Shown: positions 1 to 8,888 of the stretch, piece by piece
Numbering within the stretch: the first letter of the stretch is position 1
Layout: each line of letters begins with the position of its first letter
Origin: B46-G9 sp964581175
GTDB taxonomy: Bacteria; Desulfobacterota; DSM-4660; Desulfatiglandales; Desulfatiglandaceae
NCBI GenBank assembly: GCA_964581175.1
Contig: CAZONI010000008.1
Coordinates: forward strand, 25,730 to 89,729
DNA length: 64,000 nucleotides
Direction: 5' to 3'
Program-made: the position numbers and the translations under genes
The notes under the pieces: model-generated
Seen by the model: the letters and a program-made list of their open reading frames with translations, nothing else
The model's database searches: none
Told to the model about the DNA's origin: nothing

Positions 1-414
1 CAGGCACTTCTCGAATGGCAGGAACACCAAAAATGGATGCGCCATAGGAAGAAAGTTGAAGACAATAATGGTTCTCGCCTCGTTTTTTGCAGGTTAGACG
101 GAACTCCTATCAAAAGGTTTGACAAGGTGTAGAGGGAGGCGCGGAAAATTGCAGGGCCAGATGGATTGCACTTTCATGATCTAAGGCATACTTTCTGCTC
201 CAATCTTCTCTTGTCGGGGGCAAATCTCAAAGATGTAAAGGAAATGATAGGGCACAGGGATCTCTCAATGACGGACCGTTATGCACACCTCAACATTTCC
301 CGAAAGCTCTTGAACCAGGAGAAACTGGCTAGGTTCTATTCCAGCAATAATGGAGCGATTGAACCGAGTGGGGAACACAGAGGGAACACAGAACCCAAAA
401 TCGAGGATTTCTAA
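1..414 (+). pseudogene. Tyrosine recombinase (phage-type integrase), 5'-partial and broken by an amber codon
   Basis: The reading frame is open from base 1, so the gene begins outside the window. It encodes the C-terminal catalytic part of a tyrosine recombinase: the HDLRHTF box holds the Arg of the R-H-R-H-Y set, and a later IGHRDLSMTDRYAHL stretch holds the second His and the Tyr nucleophile. An in-frame TAG at 127-129 lies between 'FDKV' and 'REARKIAG', where relatives usually have Trp, so a TGG-to-TAG change probably killed it. The part after the stop (from 166) could only be made by internal initiation. The gene points at the 3' end of tRNA-Pro, the classic position for an integrase of an island inserted in a tRNA gene. 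The family is clear; the loss of function is inferred from one stop codon. Confidence 0.8.
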
Positions 415-416
415 CG

Positions 417-456
417 AAAAAACGGTAGATCAACAAGAACATAACCTACCGTTTTT
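417..456. terminator. Bidirectional intrinsic terminator between integrase remnant and tRNA-Pro
   Basis: An 11-base arm AAAAACGGTAG (418-428) pairs with CTACCGTTTTT (446-456). The A/T tails on both sides make it usable in either direction, ending both the integrase transcript and the tRNA transcript. Confidence 0.7.
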
Positions 457-467
457 ATTCTGTTTTC

Positions 468-544
468 TGGTCGGGACGCGGGGATTTGAACCCCGGACCC
501 CCTGAACCCCATTCAGGTGCGCTTCCAGGCTGCGCTACGTCCCG
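468..544 (-). tRNA. tRNA-Pro (anticodon GGG)
   Basis: The reverse complement folds as a 77-base cloverleaf with an encoded CCA end. The acceptor stem starts CGGGACG, the anticodon stem CCTGA/TCAGG encloses a loop with GGG at positions 34-36, and the T arm contains GGTTCAAATCC. The 3' end faces the broken integrase, so this tRNA was probably the attachment site of an integrated element. Confidence 0.92.
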
Positions 545-559
545 ATGCTTGAGCGTGTA

Positions 560-587
560 ATACTATAACACTCCATCTCTTTGTCAA
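560..587 (-). promoter_or_regulatory. Likely sigma70 promoter of tRNA-Pro
   Basis: On the minus strand TTGACA (582-587) is followed after 16 bases by TAGTAT (560-565), 15 bases before the tRNA 5' end at 544. The -35 box sits within an inverted repeat of ATCTCTT and AAGAGAT. Confidence 0.5.
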
Positions 588-704
588 GAGATAAAATATG
601 GAGATGAAAAAGCATCTTGCCTGTTTCCTGAAATATGGATATGATTAACCCTGCCTCTGGGTTTTCCCGGAATCCAGACCGAAATCACCCCTTGAGGTTT
701 TGCC

Positions 705-1091
705 ATGATCGATCAGGAAGATGTTCGCGTACTCATCCTCGAAAAAGACACGGCAGTGGTCGATTTAGTGAAAGATATTCTCAGCAACGGCTCTTACGAG
801 CTGCATGTCCTTTCGAGCTTCAATGAAGCTGTTTCGCTCTTGAAATCGGAGAGCTTTCAACTTGCAGTAGTCGGAACTACCCTGGAAACCGATTCCCCAT
901 TTGAGGGACTGGTTGACATGGTTAAGGCTTCACCGCTGACCTCCGTCATCCTCCTGAGCGATCTCCCTGAAGCGGAGGTTCATGAGAAAGCAGAAGGATG
1001 TGGCATTCTCGGGCATGTCCCCAGGAGCGTACCGTCTGAGGACCTGAATCACCTTTTGTATCGCTTCAAGCAAATAACAGGTCTGCTCTAA
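705..1091 (+). CDS. Degenerate CheY-like (pseudo-)receiver domain protein
   Basis: This is a 128-residue single-domain protein with the alpha/beta pattern of a response-regulator receiver (a beta1 strand 'VLILEKD' followed by helix 1). Part of the acidic pocket is kept as E-K-D. The position of the phosphorylated Asp, after the third strand 'LAVVG', is Gly, and the usual Lys of the fifth strand appears to be Arg ('VPRSVP'). It is therefore probably not phosphorylated in the ordinary way and may act as a protein-interaction module. The start ATG (705) is preceded by 'TTGAGG'. It lies 30 bases upstream of the cyclase gene on the same strand, so the pair is probably co-transcribed and the pseudo-receiver may modulate the cyclase; that link is inferred. 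Confidence 0.65.
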   Translation: MIDQEDVRVLILEKDTAVVDLVKDILSNGSYELHVLSSFNEAVSLLKSESFQLAVVGTTLETDSPFEGLVDMVKASPLTSVILLSDLPEAEVHEKAEGCGILGHVPRSVPSEDLNHLLYRFKQITGLL

Positions 1092-1120
1092 AACATGGAA
1101 CCCTTTTCCGAGCCGATCCC

Positions 1121-2986
1121 ATGAGCCGCCTCGATTGCATCAGCAACCGGAATATCAAGATAATCGCAGCATATGTTAAAAGCAAAACAGGGAGTCATGA
1201 AGAACTGTTTCATGATCTCTGCTATCCGTTTGAGGAGTGCTCCTCGGCTGATGAGTTCTTTCTCGATGAAGATGAATGGACCACCTATGAAAATTTCGAG
1301 AAGATCTTCCGGCGCGCGAAACAGCTGGTCAACGACCAACGCTTCTACTTCGCTTGCGGTTTTTCCTCCGCAGATCTCAAGTCCTGGGGGCGCTTCCACG
1401 TGTTTGCAAGACTCTTCAGCACCCCGGGAGATGGATTCAAGCGTCTCCCCTTCTTCAATAAGAACCTGAACGATACCAAAGAGATCGATATTATTGTCTC
1501 CCCTTGCTTCGACAGGCGGGCGCAGAGATTCCGAACGATCCTCAAGGTCGAATTTCACAGGGACGTGGACCCCAACAGCGATTACATAGGAGACCCGTTC
1601 CTGCGGGGAATGATTTCCGCCATTCCAACCATATGGGGCCTTAAACCGGCTCTGGTAGAACAACACCTGAATCCCTATGATCCCGAAATTCTCTTCCAAC
1701 GAGAACCGGAATTCACCTCCTACGATCTTCAGCCGAAAAGAGAGGGTGATCTCCTGACTATCCGGCATCCCGGACACGGGGGAAGAAGTATCGTGGGTGA
1801 AAAGGTCTTCCTGCAGCCCGATCGGATTCACGACTGCAATTATTTTCTGGGAAGATATGCGAAAAAGGCAGCAAATACCCTGAATCCCCAGGAACACGAG
1901 GCGATTCTCATAACGGAGACAGTCACCGTAGACGGCAGGACGCTTATGAGGGAGGGAGAAATTTTCCTCGCTCCCTACTTCATTTTGGATGTGATGTACG
2001 ATCGGGTGTGCCTGACCAGTCGAGTCGCCACCGTCTTTTCCGGAAGAAAGGACATAAGAAACCCGGGGAAAGAACTGATCGATACCCTCAATCAACTGCG
2101 GAAGAGCATCAGCGCCAAGAACGAAGCGTATGCTGCCCTGGAAAAGGCGCACCAGGAACTCCAGGAGGCGAAAGAGCAGATTGACGAATACGCAGGGAGC
2201 CTCGAAGAAAAGGTCAGGGAAAGAACCGCCGCACTTCGTAAGACCCAGGACGAACTCGTGGAGATGAACCGCGGCCTTGAATCCAGAGTTCAGGAGCAGG
2301 TCCGGCAACTGGAGAAATACAACCAACTCCGGCGGTACCTCTCCCCCAAATTTACTGAAAAGATCCTCTCAGGAAACGGGCATACTGCGCCGGAATCACA
2401 GAGAAAGATGATGACCGTTGTCTTTTCGGATATCCGCGGGTTTTCGACCCTGACCGATGACCTCGAGCCCGAGGAAATATTCCAGCTTCTTGACCGGTAT
2501 CTCTCGGCAATGATAGAGATCGTGCATCGCTTTGACGGCACCCTCAACAAGATTATCGGAGACGGGCTCCTCATCTTCTTCGGCGATCCCATTTCCCTGG
2601 AAGACCATGCTGAAAGGGCTGTACGCATGGCCGTAGAGATGCAGGAGAAGGTGTCTGAATTGCGCGGGGAGTGGAGAGGATACAATCATGACCTTGGCGT
2701 GGGAATCGGCGTCAATACCGGATATATGACTGTGGGAAATATAGGCTCGGAAACTCACAGAGACTATACCGTCATCGGCAACCAGGTGAACGTGGCGGCC
2801 CGTCTTGAATCCATGGCCACAGCCGGCCAGATACTGATCAGCCAGAGGACTTACAGCAAGGTGGAATCGCTGGTGGAAGTTCAATTTGTGGGGGAAATCC
2901 AGGTGAAGGGAATCCACACCCCCGTCAGGACATTCAACATCACCGGCCTCAGGAAAATTGATCCCCCTGCCCCGGCTGCACATTGA
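1121..2986 (+). CDS. Class III adenylate/guanylate cyclase with N-terminal sensor-like region
   Basis: The 621-residue protein has three parts. The first is a long N-terminal region (about 1-320) that I do not recognise. The second is a coiled coil (about 325-410) rich in Glu, Lys and Gln heptads. The third is a C-terminal class III nucleotide cyclase domain (about 425-615). The cyclase domain keeps both metal-binding aspartates, Asp437 in FSDIRGFS and Asp481 in IGDGLLIFF. It also keeps the NQVNVAARLE segment, which supplies the transition-state Asn and Arg. It should make cAMP or cGMP; the substrate cannot be decided by eye. No transmembrane helix is evident, so it is likely cytoplasmic and activated by its N-terminal region or by the neighbouring pseudo-receiver. 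The ribosome-binding site at 1121 is weak. Confidence 0.85.
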   Translation: MSRLDCISNRNIKIIAAYVKSKTGSHEELFHDLCYPFEECSSADEFFLDEDEWTTYENFEKIFRRAKQLVNDQRFYFACGFSSADLKSWGRFHVFARLFSTPGDGFKRLPFFNKNLNDTKEIDIIVSPCFDRRAQRFRTILKVEFHRDVDPNSDYIGDPFLRGMISAIPTIWGLKPALVEQHLNPYDPEILFQREPEFTSYDLQPKREGDLLTIRHPGHGGRSIVGEKVFLQPDRIHDCNYFLGRYAKKAANTLNPQEHEAILITETVTVDGRTLMREGEIFLAPYFILDVMYDRVCLTSRVATVFSGRKDIRNPGKELIDTLNQLRKSISAKNEAYAALEKAHQELQEAKEQIDEYAGSLEEKVRERTAALRKTQDELVEMNRGLESRVQEQVRQLEKYNQLRRYLSPKFTEKILSGNGHTAPESQRKMMTVVFSDIRGFSTLTDDLEPEEIFQLLDRYLSAMIEIVHRFDGTLNKIIGDGLLIFFGDPISLEDHAERAVRMAVEMQEKVSELRGEWRGYNHDLGVGIGVNTGYMTVGNIGSETHRDYTVIGNQVNVAARLESMATAGQILISQRTYSKVESLVEVQFVGEIQVKGIHTPVRTFNITGLRKIDPPAPAAH

Positions 2987-3063
2987 TTTTTCCCGGACAG
3001 CACTTAATTTTTCTATGAAGGTTGAAAGACAAGGATTTTGGAATGTGAAAGGGGGACGGAGTT

Positions 3064-3264
3064 ATGGCTGACAGACAATGCAGCTTTAAAAAAGTCCTGA
3101 AGATAACCATGGGATCGTTCCTGCTGGCAATGGGGCTTTTCTTCTTTTTACTCGGATTCGGCATCTTTCCGGTGCTCGGATTCTTTTTCGCGCTGCCTCT
3201 TATCGGGCTGGCGGTATTCGTCTTACGCGCTCCCCGGGACAGTGCATGCGTTTATTCCGGGTAA
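3064..3264 (+). CDS. Small hypothetical membrane protein
   Basis: A 66-residue protein with two hydrophobic segments (about residues 12-32 and 35-54) separated by a tight Gly/Pro turn. It has a good ribosome-binding site (GAAAGGGGGACGGAG before ATG). It sits after the cyclase and before a strong hairpin. I do not recognise the family; it may be a small inner-membrane protein. Confidence 0.5.
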   Translation: MADRQCSFKKVLKITMGSFLLAMGLFFFLLGFGIFPVLGFFFALPLIGLAVFVLRAPRDSACVYSG

Positions 3265-3267
3265 ATC

Positions 3268-3339
3268 GCTCTCCCCTTCGTTCCGGACCGGGGGAGAGCC
3301 CGCAGATGGCGAGAAGGGGTCAGCCTTCGATCTGACCCC
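3268..3339. terminator. Two stacked hairpins between convergent genes
   Basis: Arms GCTCTCCCC (3268-3276) and GGGGAGAGC (3291-3299) form a first hairpin. GGGGTCAG (3316-3323) and CTGACCCC (3332-3339) form a second, followed by a short T run on the plus strand. They separate convergent transcription units. Confidence 0.6.
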
Positions 3340-3353
3340 CGTTTAGAGGAAAA

Positions 3354-4142
3354 TCATCTGGAGAAGATTTCCTCGAAAAAGTCCCTCATGTACTTCCATG
3401 AGCGAAGATCGGCCCTGCGATTGTAGCTCAATTGCGGCATGCCGTATTTATCCGCGCCGGGATTGGTGAAGCTGTGTTTTGCATGGCCGAAAATCACCAT
3501 CTGCCAGTCTATCTGTGAAGCATTCATGGCGGTGATGTATGTCGGGATGAATTCCGGCTTGGTAAAGGGATCCGCTGCTCCGTGGCATATGAGGATTTTT
3601 GCCTTTGTCTGCGAGGCCGCCGATGCCGTAGGAGGTATCAGAGAACCGTGAAAGCTGACGATTCCTTTGATATCTGCGCCGCTGTATGCCAATTGTTGAA
3701 CAGTGGAACCACCGAAGCAATAGCCGATGGCGGCGATTCGCCCCGGATCCGTGTTGGGCTGTTTTTTCAGAATTTCCAGGCCGGCAAGAGCGCGTTTCTG
3801 CCAGGACTCCGCATTTTCGGTAATCCGTGTCATAAATTCCTGCGCCTGTTTAGGGTGCTCGGTTATCTTACCCTTGCCGTACATGTCTAAGGCAAAAGCC
3901 ACGTAACCCAAGGATGCAAGTTGTTCCGCTCTCTTGCGGGCATAGTCGTTGAGGCCCCACCATTCGTGGACCACAAGAATACCGGGACGTTTTCCCTGCA
4001 GTGCACTGTCATAGGCCAGATGCCCTTGAAGATCCACGCCGCCTTGCCGGTAAGGGATGGTTTGAGTCACGACGGCGCCCTGGGCGACAGACCCCCAGAG
4101 CAGAAAGGATGCCACAATGATCCATATGCGCTTATGAGTCAT
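3354..4142 (-). CDS. Dienelactone hydrolase family protein, exported
   Basis: An alpha/beta hydrolase of the dienelactone hydrolase family, 262 residues. It shows the Cys-type nucleophile elbow GYCFGGS, the Asp in HGAADPF and the His in GHAKHSF, i.e. a complete Cys-Asp-His triad. The N-terminus (MTHKRIWIIVASFLLWGSVA...) is a signal peptide, so it acts in the periplasm or envelope, which is unusual for carboxymethylenebutenolidase but common in DLH-like esterases. An upstream in-frame ATG at 4157 lies on top of the Shine-Dalgarno sequence GGAGG, so ATG at 4142 is preferred. The substrate is unknown. Confidence 0.82.
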   Translation of the reverse strand: MTHKRIWIIVASFLLWGSVAQGAVVTQTIPYRQGGVDLQGHLAYDSALQGKRPGILVVHEWWGLNDYARKRAEQLASLGYVAFALDMYGKGKITEHPKQAQEFMTRITENAESWQKRALAGLEILKKQPNTDPGRIAAIGYCFGGSTVQQLAYSGADIKGIVSFHGSLIPPTASAASQTKAKILICHGAADPFTKPEFIPTYITAMNASQIDWQMVIFGHAKHSFTNPGADKYGMPQLSYNRRADLRSWKYMRDFFEEIFSR

Positions 4143-4251
4143 AATAATATCCTCCATTCGGGCTTTTCAGCCATAGGCAGAATTGGAAACCGGCTAACGC
4201 CCGAATACTCTCGCGGCTGGACACCGGGTCAACATACTATCACATCACTTA

Positions 4252-4701
4252 TTAAAGGATTCGTTCCAGGTTGATTGTTTTGGATGGGCTGAATTTGTTC
4301 GCGCTAAAAAAATGTATCAGTTTGGAATCGTTCCAGTCGACCAGGGTGCTTATCTTTCGAACGCCGAGTTTTCTCAAATGACCCATAAATTCACTAATCA
4401 ACTGCTCACCGACACCCCTGTGCTGGTAGTTTGGATCAACGCCGATGGTATCCAGGGTGGCTTCTTCCTGGAAGATGCCGTATTCGCCCATATAGATTTC
4501 TCCCATGACAAACCCCACCACCGTTCCATCTTCTTCCGCCACAAGCGACGCGGGCAAATAATCCTTGGATCGAAAGAGCTTTTCAAACTTCAGTTCGTAG
4601 TACTCTGTCCGGGAAGCCTTGAGCACTTTCTCGTCAATCGCGACCACAGCGTCAAAATCCTCAGCCTTCATGAGCCTAATTTTGATGGCGCTCTCGTTCA
4701 T
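4252..4701 (-). CDS. GNAT family N-acetyltransferase (downstream of bamF)
   Basis: A 149-residue single GNAT domain. The acetyl-CoA pyrophosphate loop is seen as GVDPNYQHRGVGEQLI (Q/R-x-x-G-x-G/A motif A). A strong ribosome-binding site (AAGGAGACACC) precedes the ATG. It begins 29 bases after bamF on the same strand, so it is probably the last gene of the bam operon. A second GNAT of similar length lies upstream of bamB. In Rhodopseudomonas, acyl-CoA ligases of benzoate metabolism are switched off by lysine acetylation; a comparable role in acylating pathway enzymes is possible here but is inference from position only. Confidence 0.82.
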   Translation of the reverse strand: MNESAIKIRLMKAEDFDAVVAIDEKVLKASRTEYYELKFEKLFRSKDYLPASLVAEEDGTVVGFVMGEIYMGEYGIFQEEATLDTIGVDPNYQHRGVGEQLISEFMGHLRKLGVRKISTLVDWNDSKLIHFFSANKFSPSKTINLERIL

Positions 4702-4730
4702 GGTGTCTCCTTATGAGGATATCTTATGGT

Positions 4731-5561
4731 TTATGCACTCTTTCTGACCAGGGTTCTTTCTTCTTCAGGGACGGGAGGCGGAGCGGGCTCGCCCGAAATC
4801 TGCGTCACCGCACCAAAACGAGGAGGACAGGCCTCATAGCAGGTTCCGCATTTTATGCATTTCTCCTGGTCGATAACATGGATCCGGTTTTTGCCTCCGG
4901 TAATCGCCTCCACAGGGCATTTCCTCTGGCAGATCATACAGGCCTGGCATTTCTCGGGATCGATATAGTAGGAAACGACTTCATTGAATAACTTGTCTAT
5001 CTCGTCGCTGGTGAAGAATCCGTCGTATTCTGCTTTGTTTTCAAGTCGCGCCTCCAGCTTCTCCCTTTTTGCCATCTTAATGTAGGGGACAAGTTTCGCG
5101 ACTTCCTGAATCTTGGACTTCAATGCATCTTCGTCTATTCCTTCGCTTGAACCGAGAGGTCCCAGATCTTTCACCTTCCTGCCGAAGTCATTGATAACTT
5201 CGGCAAAGAGGATTCCTTCACCGGCAGACATGAATTCGATCCTTAACCTCTCCGGGTTCACTCCTGCGTATTCCAATATTTTTCTACAGAGCAGCACCGT
5301 GCTTAGTGCATGGTAATTTCCATGAGTAATATAATTACATTCGTTCAGGCGGCAAGCGCCGATAAACACCCCGTCCATTCCGTTTGAGAAGGCCCTCAGT
5401 ATAAAGGCCAGGTCGATTCTTCCGGAACACATGACGCGGATAAGCCTGCTGTCAGTCGCATATTGCAGTCTGGAAACTCCAGCCAGGTCAGCAGCCCCGT
5501 ATGCTCACCAGTGGCATACAAAGCCCAATATTCTGGGTTTAAATTTGAGTCCTGCGTTCAT
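4731..5561 (-). CDS. bamF: Class II benzoyl-CoA reductase subunit BamF (MvhD-like, selenoprotein with in-frame UGA)
   Basis: The frame from ATG 5561 to 4731 encodes 276 residues with one internal TGA (5505-5507, codon 19). It reads ...LGFVCHW-U-AYGAADLAGVSR; MvhD relatives have Cys at U (CxWC), so I read it as selenocysteine. A hairpin CTGGA-GTT-TCCAG follows 23-35 bases after the UGA, the usual place and shape for a bacterial SECIS. The N-terminal MvhD domain (about 8-145) passes electrons through a [2Fe-2S] centre, and the C-terminal part (about 205-260) adds two [4Fe-4S] ferredoxin motifs (CxxCxxCxxxCP twice). The start has AAAGGGTG upstream. It is the last bam subunit gene, and BamF would link BamE to its electron donor. 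Reading only from 5432 would lose the conserved start of the domain. Confidence 0.88.
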
Positions 5562-5629
5562 TTATTTTCACCCTTTTGTAAATTTGGTTATCGACTCCTT
5601 CGTCGGAAAGCCATTTGGCTATAGCTGAA

Positions 5630-5720
5630 ATCAGGCGTAAGGCCTAGGGCGCAAGGCCCAGGGTATTTTAATGCAAGGGTGAATTTGACTTTTCCTGCAC
5701 CTTAAGTCCTTCGCCTTGAG
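5630..5720. repeat. Degenerate GGCGTAAGGC-type repeat between bamF and bamE
   Basis: The 167-base gap between bamE and bamF holds tandem imperfect units (AGGCGTAAGGCCTAGGGC, GCAAGGCCCAGG) and a loosely inverted copy (CTTAAGTCCTTCGCCTTGAG). The same motif occurs near 35210-35280 and on both flanks of rnpB (36834-36866, 37434-37467), so it is an interspersed repeat of this genome. Confidence 0.5.
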
Positions 5721-5728
5721 CCTCTCAC

Positions 5729-8700
5729 TCACGCATCTCCGATTGCGGCGTCAAATTCCTGGATGGTCTCTTCCGCCGGAACCGCCGCATCAATCTGGCT
5801 CAGAAGCTCTTGGTCGGTGAAGTGCTTCAGCACAATAGCCCCGGTCGGACACTTTGCATTGCAGAGGCCGTCCCCTTTGCAGATAACGGGATTGACCACG
5901 GCCTTTTTCCCCTGTCGCGTCTCACGAAACTCTATGGCGCCATACGTGCAGGCCGAGATACAGGCTCCGCACCCCATACACTTTTTCTCATTCACCTCGC
6001 AGACAGAACCCGAGACGGTGACTATGTCATGTGACAGAAGGGTTATAGCCCTGCCTGCAGCTCCGTATGCCTGGTTGATCGCTTCAGGTATGTGCTTGGG
6101 ATAGTGCGCTGTTCCGCAGAGATAGACACCGTCAGCCCCAAACTCAACGGGTCTTAGTTTGACATGGGCTTCTTTGAAAAAATCATCCGGCCCTAAAGAG
6201 ACCTTGAATAACTGAGATATCTCCTTGTTTCCTGCGGGGGGAATGACGGCAGCAGCCAGAGCGATTACATCAGCATCTATAGCAAGCTGCTTCCCGAGAA
6301 TTTCATCCGGCAAAGTAACCCTCAAAACAGGCTTGCCTTCCTCCTCAACCGCTTCCACCCGGGGTTTATCATCCGGTTCCCAGCGGATGAACTTCACCTC
6401 TTTTTCCGACGCTTCCCGGTAATAGTTCTCCCTCAGCCCATAAGTTCTCATATCCCGAAAGAGAATGTAGATATCCATCTCGGAGTTTACTTCTTTCAGT
6501 TTCAACGCGTTCTTTACAGCTTGGCTGCAGCATACCCGGGCGCAGTAATTCCGGTCCTCGTTTCTGCAGCCTACGCATTGGATCATGACGAGGTTCTTTG
6601 CGTTGAGTATCTTTTCATCTCCCCCGGCGATGCGCTCCTCCAACTCAAGGTGGGTCATTACCCTGTCATCTTGCCCGTAGAGGTATTCGGTAGGTTTGTA
6701 TTCATCAGCCCCAATGGCGATGACGGCCGCTCCATGCTTTATCTCTGAGACCCCTCTTTCAGACTTCACTTTGGTTACGAAATTCCCAACATAACCGGTA
6801 GCCTCTGTAATGGTCGCATCGGTATATACATGTATCGAGGGGTGCTGATACACCTTGCGCACAAGGTCGCGCAAGTAGGCCTGAACATCCATCCCTTCCA
6901 GCGTGTAATGTATTCTCCTCGCCGTTCCCCCCAGGTCCGTATCCTTTTCGAGCAGGTAAACCTCATGTCCCTGGTTTGCTATGGAGAGGGCACAGGTCAT
7001 GCCGGCTATGCCTCCGCCGACCACTAACGCCGTCTTGTTGACCGGCAGATCAATTTCCTGCAGCGGCTCCAAGTGGCAGGCCCGTGCCGCCGACATGCGG
7101 ATGATATCCTGTGCCTTTTCGGTGGCCTCCTCCTTTTCTTTAGAGTGAACCCAGGAGTTATGCTCCCTGATATTGGCCATTTCATAGTAATATTGATTAA
7201 TTCCCGCCTCCCGGAGGGTGTCCCGGAACAACGGTTCAAGGGTCCTGGGGCTGCAGGCAGCGACGACCACGCGATTGAGCCCCTTTTCCTTTATCATGTC
7301 TGTTATTTCTTTGGCAGAATTGGTAGCGCATGAAAACAGCTGTTCCTGGGCATAGGCCACATTGGGCAAGGTCAGGGCATACTCAACCGTGGAAGGGACG
7401 TCCACGACGCTTCCGATATTCGCCCCACAATGGCACACAAAGACTCCTATCTTCGGTTCCTCCTTGGAGACATCTCTCTCCTCCGGATATATCCTTTCTT
7501 TGGTCAGCTTGTCCCGCCTGTAGTCAAGGAGTTCACCGCATTGGGCGCCGGCGCCGCTGGCGGTAAAGACCGACTCGGGTATGTCCGTAGGGCCCTGGAA
7601 CCCGCCGCTGACAAAGATTCCGGCCCTGGTGGTCTCCATGGGATTGGAGGAAACAGCTTTGCAGAATCCGTGGGGATTGAGCTCGATTCCGAACTTACCT
7701 GCCACAGCCTCATAACCCGCAGGAGGATTCAATCCAACGGATAAGACCACCATATCGAATTCTTCCTCTTTCACTCCCTCGTTCGGGGTAGCATATCTCA
7801 CGACCACATTCTTGCTTTCCGGCATTTCTCCGACTATCGATACGTAGCTCCTGATAAACCGGACCCCGGGGAGTTTCTCGGTTCTCTGGTAGTATGCTTC
7901 AAAGTCCTTGCCGTAAGACCGAATATCGTTATGGAATATCGTGCACTCCGCATCCGCCTCATGATCTTTCGTCAAAATCACCTGTTTCTGGGTGTAGGTG
8001 CAGCACACGGCCGAACAATAGCTGTTGTCGCCCGGGGTAACCCGTCTCGAACCGACGCATTGAATCCAGGCTATCTTACGGGGATGCTCTTTGTCCGAAG
8101 CACGCAGTATCTCACCTTCGTATGGCCCGGTGGCGCATAACAGCCGTTCGTAGTCCATGCTGGTGACCACGTTCTCAAACTTTCCGTAGCCATATTCATC
8201 CCGCACCTTCGGATCAAACGGCTCGAGGCCGGGGGACAGAATTATCGCCCCCACTCCTATTTCTATCTTCTCTGGTTTTTGCTCAAGGTCTATGGCGTCA
8301 TTCTTACAGACTCCTTCGCAAATACGACATTTCTTGTCTTTCAGGTAGAGGCAGCTTTCATCAATATAGGTTATAAGGGGAACCGCTTGAGAGAAGTATA
8401 TGTGCACGGCTTTATTTGTCGATATTTCCTGATTGAATTGATCAGGGTATACGGCCGGACAGTATTCCACACAGGTCGTGCAGCCCGTGCATTTGTCTTC
8501 TCTGATGTATCTTGGCTTTTTAGTAAGCGTTACCTTGAAGTCTCCTGCCTGCCCCTCCACGCCGTCAACTTCAGATAAGGTGAGGACCTCTATATTCGGA
8601 TGCCGGCCGACCTCGACCAGTTTCGGTGAGAGTATTCACATGGAGCAGTCATTGGTCGGGAAGGTCTTGTCAAGCTGGGCCATATGGCCCCCGATGGCCG

Positions 8701-8881
8701 GTGACTTCTCAACAAGGTAGACCTTAAAACCGGCAGCAGCCAGATCAAGGGAGGCCTGAATGCCGCTGATCCCTCCACCGACAACCATTACGTCTCCAAA
8801 ATTCCTGTCGTTGAGAATTCCAGAAAATTGCTGAATTACTTCTCTCGGCAATACTTCGTTTTCCACTTTCCAACACCCCAC
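5729..8881 (-). CDS. bamE: Class II benzoyl-CoA reductase subunit BamE (HdrA-like flavoprotein, selenoprotein with in-frame UGA)
   Basis: One 1050-residue frame from GTG 8881 with a TGA at 8636-8638 (codon 82). The text around it reads FPTNDCSM-U-ILSPKLVEVG; HdrA proteins have Cys or, in some methanogens, Sec there. A stem CCGA/TCGG capped by C-U/A-G and a GGUCG loop lies 10-29 bases after the UGA and suits a SECIS. The protein is two HdrA-like modules in tandem: an N-terminal FAD fold (GGGISG at about 35), ferredoxin motif CTGCTTCVEYCP, CVGSR and YCSAVCC boxes. Then comes a second HdrA N-terminal domain (FVCHCGANIG), another FAD fold (GGGIAG), CVGCR and YCARVCC boxes, and a C-terminal 2x[4Fe-4S] domain. 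It should bifurcate electrons for benzoyl-CoA reduction. The GTG start has a poor ribosome-binding site; GTG 8866 is an alternative. Confidence 0.9.
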
Positions 8882-8888
8882 TAGATCG

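Noticed and set aside
635..826. 63-residue open frame before the pseudo-receiver
   Set aside because: It overlaps the receiver gene in another frame, with no ribosome-binding site and no family likeness.
1088..2326. 412-residue minus-strand open frame
   Set aside because: It is antisense to the cyclase gene, has no family likeness and reflects codon bias of the real gene.
5433..5561. bamF as a short gene starting at 5432 with an upstream non-coding leader
   Set aside because: The conserved MvhD start (RILGFVCHW...) lies in frame upstream of the UGA and has a good ribosome-binding site; the short version would lose it.
8636..8881. A separate 81-residue protein before bamE, or a frameshifted pseudogene
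   Set aside because: Both halves are in the same frame and join across a single UGA at a conserved Cys position, so Sec readthrough explains it better.
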